From the NCBI RefSeq assembly GCF_000202835.1, contig NC_015186.1:2419001-2483000 (forward strand): a stretch of 64,000 nucleotides of DNA, written 5' to 3'. This document shows positions 1 through 14,127 of this stretch, piece by piece. Both the position numbers and the translations under genes were made by a program. The DNA comes from Acidiphilium multivorum AIU301 (GTDB lineage: Bacteria > Pseudomonadota > Alphaproteobacteria > Acetobacterales > Acetobacteraceae). How positions within the stretch are numbered: the stretch's first letter is position 1; each line of letters opens with the position of its first letter. A model generated the notes under the pieces. That model was not told where the DNA came from and searched no databases. It saw nothing but the letters and a program-made list of their open reading frames with translations.

Positions 1-5463
<5,463 letters not shown>

Positions 5464-5646
5464 GCTCAGACCCCGATCTATATTCCAGTGACCGCGCCGC
5501 GGCCCGGGGCTACCATCAGCCCGGGCGTCGCCGCGTCAGCGGCGGGAAACCCCGCCAGTCATCAACCGCCGCTCCGCCCTCACCCGAGGCACGCAACGGC
5601 AAACGGGCGGAGCGCCAGGGGGCGCCCCGCCAGTTTCAGTCCTGTC

Positions 5647-5675
5647 GCGCCGCCGGCCCGAAGGCCGTGCGGCGC
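5647..5675 (-). other. UUCG-capped hairpin between rplL and rpoB
   Basis: Just after the rplL stop, the transcript strand carries a 7-bp GC stem (GCGCCGC/GCGGCGC), a one-base bulge and a 5-bp inner stem closed by a TTCG tetraloop. No T-run follows, so it is not a standard intrinsic terminator. Position and stability suggest an attenuation or RNA-processing element that sets the ratio of L7/L12 to RNA polymerase. The structure is read from the sequence; the role is inferred by analogy with the partial attenuation between rplL and rpoB in E. coli. Confidence 0.5.
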
Positions 5676-5684
5676 GGGGTAACA

Positions 5685-6068
5685 TCACTCGATGCCGACA
5701 GATGCGCCCTGCTCTTCCAGAACCTTCTTGATCTTCTCGGCCTCGTCCTTGTTCACGCCTTCCTTCACGGTCTTCGGCGCGCCCTCGACCAGATCCTTGG
5801 CCTCCTTCAGGCCGAGACCGGTGATCGTGCGGATTTCCTTGATCACGTTGATCTTCTTGTCGCCAGAGGACTTGAGGATCACGTTGAATTCGGTCTTCTC
5901 CTCGACCGGCGCGGCGGCAGCGCCACCGCCGGCGGGTGCAGCCGCCGCGACCGCGACCGGAGCCGCAGCCGAAACGCCCCACTTCTCCTCGAGCAGCTTG
6001 GAAAGCTCCGCCGCTTCGAGAACCGTCAGGCTCGAAAGCTGTTCAACCAGATTTGCCAGATCAGCCAT
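5685..6068 (-). CDS. rplL: 50S ribosomal protein L7/L12
   Basis: This 127-residue acidic stalk protein binds L10 as dimers and recruits translation factors. The N-terminal dimerisation domain ([20 protein letters not shown]) leads into an alanine/glycine-rich hinge at about residues 33-53. The C-terminal factor-binding domain follows, with [20 protein letters not shown] and [14 protein letters not shown]. The length is typical. It follows rplJ by 72 nt. The alanine-rich hinge also makes long spurious frames on the opposite strand. Certain. Confidence 0.99.
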   Translation of the reverse strand: MADLANLVEQLSSLTVLEAAELSKLLEEKWGVSAAAPVAVAAAAPAGGGAAAAPVEEKTEFNVILKSSGDKKINVIKEIRTITGLGLKEAKDLVEGAPKTVKEGVNKDEAEKIKKVLEEQGASVGIE

Positions 6069-6140
6069 TGTTCAATTCCTTAGAATAGTCGTTCAGTTGG
6101 TTCCATGCAAGCCGGGAGTGCCGGCCCGCCTCATGTCGTA

Positions 6141-6665
6141 TCAGGCCGCGTCGGCCTCATCCGCCCTGGCATAGGCCGCAAAGACCCGCGCGAGCTGGCC
6201 GGCCGGCGCCTGCAGCACACCCGCCACCTTCGTCGCCGGCGCCTGGATGAGACCCAGGAGCTTGGCGCGGAGCTGATCGAGCGACGGCAGTTCGGCGAGC
6301 GCCTTGACGCCGGATGCATCGAGCATCTGCGTCCCCAGCGCGCCGCCGACCAGCACGAACTTCTCGTTGGTCTTGGCGAACTCGACGGCCACCTTCGCCA
6401 CCGCCACCGGGTCCTGCGACCACGCAAGCGCGGTCGGCCCCTTCAGCATCGGCTTCAGTCCGTCGAATCGGGTCCCTTCCAGAGCGAGGTGAGCCAGACG
6501 GTTCTTCGCCACCTTGTACTGCGCGCCCGCTTCCCGCATCTTCACGCGCAGCGCCGTGACATCGGCCACGGTCAGACCGTCATTACGGCTGACCACGACC
6601 ATCGACGTCTCGGCGAACACCGCGGCGAGTTGGTCCACGAATTCACGCTTCTGTGCGCGATCCAC
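6141..6665 (-). CDS. rplJ: 50S ribosomal protein L10
   Basis: L10 (174 residues from the start chosen here) is the base of the ribosomal stalk: its C-terminal helix carries the L7/L12 dimers and its N-terminal domain binds 23S rRNA. The sequence begins [21 protein letters not shown] chose the GTG at 6665 rather than the in-frame GTG four codons upstream, because a GGAG Shine-Dalgarno sits exactly 6 nt before it (6672-6675) and because related L10 proteins start MDRAEK-like. The longer start would give 178 residues. Between rplA and rplJ lies a 257-nt GC-rich, hairpin-forming leader. That is where L10 autoregulation would act in other bacteria; I did not identify a defined binding motif. Confidence 0.96.
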   Translation of the reverse strand: MDRAQKREFVDQLAAVFAETSMVVVSRNDGLTVADVTALRVKMREAGAQYKVAKNRLAHLALEGTRFDGLKPMLKGPTALAWSQDPVAVAKVAVEFAKTNEKFVLVGGALGTQMLDASGVKALAELPSLDQLRAKLLGLIQAPATKVAGVLQAPAGQLARVFAAYARADEADAA

Positions 6666-6922
6666 GTCGATCTCCACTCGTCAGGCGGGGTGCGTTTGGA
6701 CCGCATCCCGCCGGGTTGCCCAAGCGGCCGGGACCATCCCGGCCGCCGTTCGCCTGTCCTCAGATCGGAACCATCGGAACGAAACGCTCCGATCCCCGTC
6801 TCCGGTGTGCGGGAGAACTCCCTTCAAGGCTTGCGCCACATACCGTCTTGGACAGGTCCGGAACCGCCGGCGTGAACCGGCCGATCCCGTCATGGCCGGG
6901 GCCGAGGCCCCGGCGCATCTCG

Positions 6923-7615
6923 TCAGGCTGTCAGGCTGCTGACATCCACCCGCACGCCGGGCCCCATCGTCGACGACAGGGCGGCCTTCTGCAGATAGGT
7001 GCCCTTCGCACCCGTCGGCTTGGCCTTCTGGATCGCATCGACCAGAGCCTTGGCGTTCTCGATCAGCTTTTCGGCCTCGAAGCTCGCCTTGCCGATACCG
7101 GCATGGATGATGCCCGCCTTCTCGGCGCGGAACTCGACCTGGCCGGACTTGGCCGCGGTGATCGCGCCCTTCACGTCCATCGTCACGGTGCCGAGCTTGG
7201 GGTTCGGCATCAGGCCGCGCGGGCCGAGGATCTTGCCGAGCCGGCCGACCAGGGCCATCATGTCCGGCGTCGCGATGCAGCGGTCGAATTCGATCGTGCC
7301 GTTCTGCACCAGTTCGGCGAGGTCTTCCGCGCCCACCACGTCGGCACCGGCGGCCTTCGCCTCTTCGGCCTTCGGGCCGCGGGCGAACACGCCGACGCGC
7401 AGCGTCTTGCCGGTGCCGTTCGGCAGGGAGATCAGGCCACGGACCATCTGGTCGGCGTGACGCGGATCGATGCCGAGATTGAGCGAGAGCTCGACGGTTT
7501 CGTCGAACTTCGCGGTGGCATTGGATTTCACCAGCGCCATCGCCTCCACCACCGGGTAGAGCTTCGCGCGATCGACGGCGGACTGGGCCTTCGCGAGCCG
7601 CTTGTTCTTTGCCAT
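6923..7615 (-). CDS. rplA: 50S ribosomal protein L1
   Basis: L1 (230 residues) binds 23S rRNA at the E-site stalk and in many bacteria represses its own operon. The start [20 protein letters not shown] is set by the ATG 2 nt after the rplK stop (TGA-TC-ATG), so the two are translationally coupled. The L1 core signature is visible as [18 protein letters not shown], and the C-terminus has [21 protein letters not shown] much longer in-frame extension is open upstream through rplK, but it is only the alternative frame of that gene. Length is normal for the family. Confidence 0.99.
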   Translation of the reverse strand: MAKNKRLAKAQSAVDRAKLYPVVEAMALVKSNATAKFDETVELSLNLGIDPRHADQMVRGLISLPNGTGKTLRVGVFARGPKAEEAKAAGADVVGAEDLAELVQNGTIEFDRCIATPDMMALVGRLGKILGPRGLMPNPKLGTVTMDVKGAITAAKSGQVEFRAEKAGIIHAGIGKASFEAEKLIENAKALVDAIQKAKPTGAKGTYLQKAALSSTMGPGVRVDVSSLTA

Positions 7616-7617
7616 GA

Positions 7618-8052
7618 TCAGCCCTCCACCACCGAAAGGCCCATCGAGCGGGCCGAACCGACCAGCATGCGCACCGCGCCGTCGACGTCGTTCGCGTTCA
7701 TGTGCACCATCTTGGTCTGGGCGATCTCGCGCAGCTGGCTCATCGTCACCTTGCCGACGGCGGCGCCCTTGCCGGTCGCGGTCGAACCCTTCTGGATGCC
7801 CGCGGCCTTCTTGAGGAAATAGGTGTTCGGCGGCGTCTTGGTGATGAAGCTGAAGGTGCGGTCGGCATAGGCGGTGATCACCACCGGCACCGGCATGCCC
7901 ACTTCCATCCCCTGCGTGGCCGCGTTGAAATCCTTGCAGAACTGCATGATGTTGAGGCCGCGCTGGCCGAGCGCGGGGCCGACGGGCGGCGACGGATTCG
8001 CCTTGCCCGCAGGAATCTGCAGCTTGATATAGCCGACGACTTTCTTCGCCAT
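7618..8052 (-). CDS. rplK: 50S ribosomal protein L11
   Basis: L11 (144 residues) forms the GTPase-associated centre with 23S rRNA. It starts [20 protein letters not shown] and contains [20 protein letters not shown], the canonical N-terminal domain, followed by the rRNA-binding C-terminal domain with [16 protein letters not shown]. An AGGAG lies about 8 nt before the ATG; in-frame codons further upstream are not used by the family. It is the first gene of the operon here: no nusG or secE precedes it, and a promoter candidate lies at 8172-8200. Confidence 0.99.
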   Translation of the reverse strand: MAKKVVGYIKLQIPAGKANPSPPVGPALGQRGLNIMQFCKDFNAATQGMEVGMPVPVVITAYADRTFSFITKTPPNTYFLKKAAGIQKGSTATGKGAAVGKVTMSQLREIAQTKMVHMNANDVDGAVRMLVGSARSMGLSVVEG

Positions 8053-8171
8053 GAGGCGCACTCCTGATCCGAAGGCGTGCCGCCGGGCGAGCCCGGAACA
8101 CGCCAATGGACCGCGGTTCCAACGGCCCAGCCACCCGTGGCCGAGCCTCCCGCGTTCCGATTGAGAGGCGC

Positions 8172-8200
8172 GCTATACAGGGCGGCGGCGCGTCTGTCGA
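8172..8200 (-). promoter_or_regulatory. Predicted sigma-70 promoter of the rplK operon
   Basis: On the minus strand a -35 TCGACA (5 of 6 to consensus) is followed by exactly 17 nt and a -10 TATAGC. Transcription would start near 8165 and give a leader of about 113 nt before rplK. It sits downstream of the ompW stop, so the ribosomal operon need not rely on read-through. Predicted from sequence only. Confidence 0.55.
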
Positions 8201-8261
8201 GTCGGGAAGCGCGCCTCGGGCCGGCGTCAACGCCAGCGGGCGCCGGCCCGTGCGGTGCGGT

Positions 8262-8927
8262 TCAGAACCGGTAGCCGATGCCGGCGCCGACGATCGTCGG
8301 GTTGATCGCGGCATGCGCGACGATCGTGCCATGGCCGACGCTCGCCCGCGTGCCGGCGAAGATCTGCTTGACCACGAAGTTCGCATACCAGCGTCCCTGC
8401 ACGTGCCAGTCGAACCCGGCCTCGATCGCCGGGCCGATGCCCGTGCGGTAGGTTACCGAGTCGAGCCCGAGGGACTTGAGGTCGGAGGCGGTGCTCTGGC
8501 CGTAATAGAACAGGACCGACAGGCCGGCACCGACATAGGGGACGAAATCCCCCATGCCGCCGAAATGGTATTGCAGGGTGACGGTGGGCGGCAGCACCCA
8601 GACGCTGCCCACCTTCACCGTGCCGAGCGCCGAGCCGGTGACCTCGACATTGTGGCGCGAGGTGCCGGCGATCGCCTCCACCGCGATGTGGGGCGTGAAG
8701 AAATAGGAGAGGTCGATCTCGGGAATCGCGGTGTCCGACGCCTTCACATGACCGCCGATGACCGATACGTCGCTCGATGAATTGCGCGGCAGGACGCCAT
8801 CCGCCCGCAGGCGGACGAGGATGTCGCCGGCGTGAAAGCCGGTCGGGCCAGTCACCTGTGCGGCGGCCGGCAGCGCCGAGGCGAGGAGCAACGCAGCGAC
8901 GCCGGCAGCCGTCATGCAAGCCTTCAT
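8262..8927 (-). CDS. ompW: OmpW-family outer membrane beta-barrel protein
   Basis: This 221-residue precursor has a clear signal peptide ([20 protein letters not shown], then AAAQ). The mature part alternates like a small eight-strand barrel and ends in phenylalanine (GAGIGYRF), the usual BAM recognition end. OmpW signatures include the early segment [14 protein letters not shown], the turn [13 protein letters not shown], and [11 protein letters not shown] followed by VPYVGAGL. OmpW proteins form narrow hydrophobic channels, and in enterobacteria they respond to oxygen and stress. The start is the ATG directly before the signal peptide; an open extension upstream is spurious. An FNR-type box lies 82-95 nt upstream of the ATG. 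Confidence 0.93.
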   Translation of the reverse strand: MKACMTAAGVAALLLASALPAAAQVTGPTGFHAGDILVRLRADGVLPRNSSSDVSVIGGHVKASDTAIPEIDLSYFFTPHIAVEAIAGTSRHNVEVTGSALGTVKVGSVWVLPPTVTLQYHFGGMGDFVPYVGAGLSVLFYYGQSTASDLKSLGLDSVTYRTGIGPAIEAGFDWHVQGRWYANFVVKQIFAGTRASVGHGTIVAHAAINPTIVGAGIGYRF

Positions 8928-9008
8928 GATGGTCGGATCCTTCTCGAAGTGCCGGCGCACGGCGCGCCGGGCATGGCACCATGTTGCTGCACCGCAACAA
9001 GCCGAGCC

Positions 9009-9022
9009 TTGATCGGGATCAA
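9009..9022. promoter_or_regulatory. Perfect FNR/FixK-type box between ompW and the aldo/keto reductase
   Basis: TTGAT-CGGG-ATCAA matches the consensus TTGAT-N4-ATCAA exactly. With flanking bases the palindrome extends to 18 bp, with 8-bp arms (CCTTGATC/GATCAAGG). Its centre is about 88 nt before the ompW ATG and 94 nt before the divergent reductase ATG. If it acts as a class II site (centre at -41.5), the expected ompW -10 falls on CAACAT at 8986-8981. The site is seen directly; which CRP/FNR-family protein uses it is not known. Confidence 0.7.
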
Positions 9023-9109
9023 GGACAAGTTGCGCCATTGGCCGGCACGGGGCTGCATGACGGGGCGGAACGCCCCATATGGGCGGCGGATCAACTGACG
9101 GAGAGACGC

Positions 9110-10090
<981 letters not shown>

Positions 10091-10119
10091 TGTTCCGTTC
10101 CCTCCCCGGCTGAAACGCG

Positions 10120-10154
10120 AATGGCGGGCGGCCTTGCGGCGCCCGCCATTTTTT
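10120..10154 (+). terminator. Intrinsic terminator after the aldo/keto reductase
   Basis: A perfect 11-bp stem (AATGGCGGGCG / CGCCCGCCATT) with a 9-nt loop is followed by TTTT, so six T in a row including the stem end. It ends 18 nt before the gltX stop on the other strand. It could also reduce convergent read-through, but the U-tract serves the plus strand only. Confidence 0.88.
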
Positions 10155-10172
10155 CGGCCGGCGACGGCGGCG

Positions 10173-11573
10173 CTATTCGCCGAGGACGGCAAAGATCCGC
10201 TTGCGGACCTCGATCGGGCCGAGCGCTTCCATCACCGCGTCGATCGGCGGGCTGACGGTGCTGCCGGTCAGCGCCGCGCGGAGCGGCTGGGCAATGGCGC
10301 CGAGCTTTTTCTCCTCGCGCTCGGCATAGGCCTTCATCGCCTCGTGCAGCGCCGCCTTCGAGAAATCGGTCTTGTCGAAATCGAGCAGCAGGGCGGCGAG
10401 GTCGTCGCGCGCCGCCTCGGTGAGCAGGGCTTCGGCCTTCTCGGTCATCGGCAACGGCGCCTCACGAACGACGAACAGGGCGGATTCCGCCAGTTCGGCC
10501 AGGGTGCGGGCGCGGTCCTTCAGCCCCGGCATCAGCATCGCGATGCGGCCCGCCGCCTCGGTGCTCACCGGAAAGCCGTGATCGCGTTCGAGCCGGGCGA
10601 CGACATCGGCGGCAAGGCGTTCGTCCTCGGCGGCGCGGAGGAAGACGGCGTTGACGTGGAGCAGCTTGGCATAGTCCATCCGGCTCGCGGCGCGGCCGAC
10701 GCCATCGAGGTCGAACAGCGCGACCTGCTCCTCGCGGGGCAGGATCTCGGCATCGCCATGGCCCCAGCCGAGGCGGAGCAGGTAGTTGCAGAGCGCCTCG
10801 GGCAGATAGCCCTCGTCGCGGAACTGCAGGACCGAGACGGCGCCGTGACGCTTCGAGAGTTTCGCACCGTCCGCGCCGTGGATCAGGGGGATATGGGCGA
10901 AATTCGGCCGCGCCCAGCCCATCGCGTCGTAGATCTGGGCCTGGCGGAACGTGTTGGTCAGATGGTCGTCGCCGCGGATGACATGGGTGATGCCCATGTC
11001 GTGGTCATCCACCACGACGGCGTGCAGATAGGTCGGCGTGCCGTCGGAGCGCAGCAGGATCATGTCGTCCAGCTCGGCGTTCTTCACCCGCACCTCGCCC
11101 TGGACGAGATCGTGGATCACGGTCTCGCCCTCGCGCGGGGCGCGCAGGCGGATGACCGGATCGACGCCGGCCGGCGCTTCGGCCGGATCGCGGTCGCGCC
11201 AGCGCCCGTCATAGCGGAACGGTTTTTTGCTCCGCTCGGCCTCGGCGCGCATCTCGGCAAGCTCCTCGCGGGAGCAGTAGCAGCGATAGGCCTGGCCGGC
11301 GGCGAGCATCTGCTCGGCCACCTCGCGATGGCGGGCATAGCGGGTCGACTGGTAGACCGGCGGTTCGTCGGGCTTCAGGTCGAGCCAGTCGAGCGCGTCG
11401 AGGATGACCTTCGTTGCCTCGGGCGTGCTGCGCTCGCGATCGGTATCCTCGACGCGGAGCAGGAACTGGCCGCCGTGATGGCGGGCGAAGAGATAGTTGA
11501 ACAGGGCGGTGCGGGCGCCGCCGATATGGAGCATGCCGGTGGGCGACGGCGCGAAACGGACGCGGATTGTCAT
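10173..11573 (-). CDS. gltX: Glutamyl-tRNA synthetase
   Basis: This 466-residue class I synthetase charges tRNA-Glu. The HIGH motif appears as APSPTGMLHIGGARTALFN near the N-terminus, and KMSKS as AKLSKRHGAVS at about residue 238. The connecting region has RVEDTDRERS and HAVVVDDHDMGITHVIRGDD, typical of bacterial GluRS. Many alphaproteobacteria have two GluRS paralogues, one of which may mischarge tRNA-Gln for GatCAB; which one this is cannot be decided here. The start MTIRVRFAPSPTG is the only sensible one. It is transcribed away from a convergent aldo/keto reductase, and 39 nt separate it from the HAD gene. Confidence 0.97.
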   Translation of the reverse strand: MTIRVRFAPSPTGMLHIGGARTALFNYLFARHHGGQFLLRVEDTDRERSTPEATKVILDALDWLDLKPDEPPVYQSTRYARHREVAEQMLAAGQAYRCYCSREELAEMRAEAERSKKPFRYDGRWRDRDPAEAPAGVDPVIRLRAPREGETVIHDLVQGEVRVKNAELDDMILLRSDGTPTYLHAVVVDDHDMGITHVIRGDDHLTNTFRQAQIYDAMGWARPNFAHIPLIHGADGAKLSKRHGAVSVLQFRDEGYLPEALCNYLLRLGWGHGDAEILPREEQVALFDLDGVGRAASRMDYAKLLHVNAVFLRAAEDERLAADVVARLERDHGFPVSTEAAGRIAMLMPGLKDRARTLAELAESALFVVREAPLPMTEKAEALLTEAARDDLAALLLDFDKTDFSKAALHEAMKAYAEREEKKLGAIAQPLRAALTGSTVSPPIDAVMEALGPIEVRKRIFAVLGE

Positions 11574-11612
11574 GACCCCGGCGCTATCACGAAACGGCGC
11601 GGGGATGAACCC

Positions 11613-12455
11613 TTACCAGCGGAACCCGCCGATGATGGCGCGCGGATCGAGCCCGGCGGCCGCGCAATCCGCCCGCGCCTCGGCCGGCGTGGCGACGTGG
11701 ATGCCGGACAGCACGAGCACCGAGGCGATGCCGGCCGCCTTCGCGCCGGCGATGTCGGTGCGCAGCGAATCTCCGAACGCGATGGTCCGGCCAGGTTCGG
11801 TGCCGAGCAGGTCGAGGGTCGGGCGATAGACGGCGGGATCGGGCTTGCCCCGCCAGATCACCCGCCCGCCCCAGGCGGCGTAGCGCTGGGCGAGCGTGCC
11901 GGCACAGATGATGCGGCGCCCGTCGCGAATCACCTCCAGGTCCGGGTTGGCGCAGACCATCGGCAACCCGGCCCCGAGGGCCTCACGCAGCAACGGATCG
12001 AAGGCGGCGGGATCGTCGGGCGGCGCGAGATCGTCCGGGCCGGTGTTGAGCAGGAAATCGGCGGCGCCGGGGCGGTCGGCCTCGGCGAGGCCGAGATCAT
12101 CGAACAGGTTGCGGTCGCGCGGCGGGCCGAGATGGAACAGACGGTCGCCCAGGGCCGCGAAATCGGGCTCGGTGCGTGAGACCAGCGCAGCGCGGACGGC
12201 TTCGCCGCTGGTCATGATGCCGTCGTATAGCTCGGGGCCGATGTCCATCGCGGCCAGGGCGGCGGCGACCGGCGCGGTGCGGCGGGGCGCGTTGGAGAGG
12301 AAGACGACGCGCTTGCCGGCCTCGCGCAGGTGGCGCAGGCAGGCGGGAACGCCGGGATAGGGGCGCACGCCGTCATGCACCACGCCCCAGAGATCGACGA
12401 TGAAGCCGTCGTGATCATGGGCGAGGGTTTCGACGCTCATCGTATCGGCGGTCAT
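11613..12455 (-). CDS. HAD-superfamily hydrolase (TIGR01459-like)
   Basis: This 280-residue protein has the four HAD motifs in order: the nucleophile motif FIVDLWGVVHDG near residue 20, the threonine/serine motif as FLSNAPRRT, the lysine in IWRGKPDPAVY and the acidic motif FGDSLRTDIAGAKAAGI. The type II cap and the WGVVHDG variant match the TIGR01459 group of alphaproteobacterial phosphatases related to NagD/PGP. The substrate is unknown; sugar phosphate or p-nitrophenyl phosphate-like activity is usual. It overlaps pyrD by 4 nt (ATGA), so it is the third gene of a lipoprotein-pyrD-HAD operon. An in-frame ATG six codons in (MSVETLAHD) is an alternative start. Confidence 0.9.
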   Translation of the reverse strand: MTADTMSVETLAHDHDGFIVDLWGVVHDGVRPYPGVPACLRHLREAGKRVVFLSNAPRRTAPVAAALAAMDIGPELYDGIMTSGEAVRAALVSRTEPDFAALGDRLFHLGPPRDRNLFDDLGLAEADRPGAADFLLNTGPDDLAPPDDPAAFDPLLREALGAGLPMVCANPDLEVIRDGRRIICAGTLAQRYAAWGGRVIWRGKPDPAVYRPTLDLLGTEPGRTIAFGDSLRTDIAGAKAAGIASVLVLSGIHVATPAEARADCAAAGLDPRAIIGGFRW

Positions 12456-13516
12456 GGAGCGATCTCCGCGAGGCGGTCGGCATCGCGGCCGACGAGCTCG
12501 GCGAGGGTGGCGGCGCCGTACTGGTCGAGCAGGGCGGACAGGCCGGCGGCGAGGCGGGGCAGCAATGACGGCCCCTGATAGACGAAGGCGGTATAGACCT
12601 GCACGAGGCTGGCGCCGGCGCGGAACTTGGCGAGGGCCTGTTCCGGCGTCGCCACGCCGCCGACGCCGATCAGCAGAAGCCGGTCGCCGGCGAGCAGGCG
12701 GACGCGGGCGAGCATGCGCGTCGCCCGGTTGAACAGCGGCGCGCCGGACAGGCCGCCGGCCTCGCCGCGCGCCGCGCCGCGCAGGCTCTCGGGCCGGGCG
12801 AGCGTGGTGTTGCTGACGATCAGCCCGGCCACCGCGCGGCCGATCGCCATGTCGACCAGCTCGGGCAGCGCCGCCTCGTCGAGATCGGGGGCCAGCTTGA
12901 CGAAGAGCGGCGGCGCGTTGGGCACGGCGGCGCGGATCGCGTCGAGGATCGCGGCCAGACGGTCGGCGGCCTGCAGGTCGCGCAGGCCAGGCGTGTTCGG
13001 CGAAGAGACGTTGATCGCGACGTAGTCGGCATGCGGGGCGACCGCGGCGACCAGGGCGGGGTAGTCGGCCAGCGGATCGGCGCCCTCCTTGTTGATGCCG
13101 AGATTGGCGCCGAGCGCCGTGAGCGCGCGGTCAGTCCTGGCAAGGCGGGCGGCGAAACCCTCGATTCCGAGATTGTTGAAGCCCATGCGGTTGATCAGCG
13201 CGCCGTCATCCTCGAGGCGGAACAGGCGGGGCTTCGGATTGCCCGGCTGCGGCCGGCGGGTGACGGTGCCGGCCTCGACGAAGCCGAAGCCGAGGCGGGA
13301 CAGGCCGGCGAGGGCGGCGGCGTTCTTGTCGAACCCGGCGGCGAGGCCGATCGGCAGGGCGATGGTCCGTCCGAAGGCCGGCATGGCGAGGCGCGGATCG
13401 GCGGGAACACGCTGCCTTCCGGCGAGGCCGAGGCGCAGCGCCGCAATGGCGGCGTTGTGCGCCGTCTCCGGTTCGAGAAGGCGCAGCGCGGCCGTCGCCA
13501 GATCAGCGACGGGCAT
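12452..13516 (-). CDS. pyrD: Dihydroorotate dehydrogenase (quinone), class 2
   Basis: This 354-residue membrane-associated flavoenzyme oxidises dihydroorotate to orotate in pyrimidine synthesis and passes the electrons to quinone. Class 2 marks are the N-terminal helical part (LRLLEPETAHNAAIAALRLG), the FMN-binding IGLAAGFDKNAAAL, the catalytic serine region INVSSPNTPGLRDLQ and the C-terminal GVGGVATPEQALAKFRAGAS. The length is typical. It overlaps the lipoprotein stop by one base (TAATG) and the HAD start by four, showing tight translational coupling. Confidence 0.97.
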   Translation of the reverse strand: MPVADLATAALRLLEPETAHNAAIAALRLGLAGRQRVPADPRLAMPAFGRTIALPIGLAAGFDKNAAALAGLSRLGFGFVEAGTVTRRPQPGNPKPRLFRLEDDGALINRMGFNNLGIEGFAARLARTDRALTALGANLGINKEGADPLADYPALVAAVAPHADYVAINVSSPNTPGLRDLQAADRLAAILDAIRAAVPNAPPLFVKLAPDLDEAALPELVDMAIGRAVAGLIVSNTTLARPESLRGAARGEAGGLSGAPLFNRATRMLARVRLLAGDRLLLIGVGGVATPEQALAKFRAGASLVQVYTAFVYQGPSLLPRLAAGLSALLDQYGAATLAELVGRDADRLAEIAP

Positions 13517-13959
13517 TACTTCGCGAAGACCACGATCTCGGGTGTTGCGGGCGGCGGTACCGCGTGCAGCGGCGCCGAGGCGCCGAGCGAGACGTGATCG
13601 GGCGCGACACCGTCGGCGACGATGGCATCCGCGACCTGGGCCGCGCGCGGCGCGAGGCGCGCCATCGCCATTTCGGCGGCGGCGGGACCGCCCGCCGTCG
13701 GGCCGGTGACATAGACGCGGAAGCGCGCCTTGGGATTGATCTTCAACGCGGCATCCACCGCGTATTTCACCGATGGCGACCAGATTTCCGTGGATTCGGG
13801 GATGGTGACCAGCGGCAGGCGGCCGTTGAAGCTGGTGAGGGCCGCAACGTCGACCAGCGACGGCGCCCCGGCATAGGGTCCGGGCGTTCTTCGGCCGGGC
13901 ACGGCACAGCCGGCGAGAATCGCGGGGAGGAGAACAAGGGTGAGGGTCGAGCGGCGCAT
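13516..13959 (-). CDS. Small lipoprotein with an OmpA-like C-terminal region
   Basis: This 147-residue precursor has a lipoprotein signal (MRRSTLTLVLLPAILAGC) with lipobox LAGC, so the mature protein starts at Cys18. After a short proline/glycine linker, residues ~60-140 resemble a weak OmpA/Pal C-terminal domain: ESTEIWSPSVKYAVDAALK, ARFRVYVTGPTAG, then LAPRAAQVADAIVADGVAP. The arginine of the peptidoglycan-binding motif may be kept (PRAAQV), but the usual aspartate is not evident. It is the first gene of the operon with pyrD. The role in the envelope is inferred, and the family assignment is tentative. Confidence 0.75.
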   Translation of the reverse strand: MRRSTLTLVLLPAILAGCAVPGRRTPGPYAGAPSLVDVAALTSFNGRLPLVTIPESTEIWSPSVKYAVDAALKINPKARFRVYVTGPTAGGPAAAEMAMARLAPRAAQVADAIVADGVAPDHVSLGASAPLHAVPPPATPEIVVFAK

Positions 13960-14050
13960 GATCGGCCTTTACTGAAGCTTGGCCCCGGCGGCAATGGCAG
14001 GAGAATTAACGAAAATCCAGATCGCGCGGCACGGCGTCCGGATGGCCGGG

Positions 14051-14094
14051 CCCGGTGCCGCCGGGGTGCAATACAGCCCGCGCGCGGCACCGGG
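14051..14094. repeat. Perfect 11-bp inverted repeat in the lipoprotein/FAH gap
   Basis: CCCGGTGCCGC (14051-14061) and GCGGCACCGGG (14084-14094) are exact reverse complements with 22 nt between them. It lies downstream of the FAH-family gene on its strand. It would form a very stable hairpin but no T-run follows, so it may block or stabilise transcript ends rather than act as a classical terminator. Confidence 0.5.
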
Positions 14095-14127
14095 CAATCC
14101 GGCCTTTCCGGTCATGCCGGGCGCGAA

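Noticed and set aside
6666-6677. Upstream GTG start for rplJ giving 178 residues
   Set aside because: The GGAG Shine-Dalgarno overlaps this codon and is placed correctly for the GTG at 6665; family starts also agree with 6665.
10134-12179. Long plus-strand open frame across gltX and the HAD gene
   Set aside because: It crosses two well-identified minus-strand genes and the terminator after the aldo/keto reductase; composition is that of a shadow frame.
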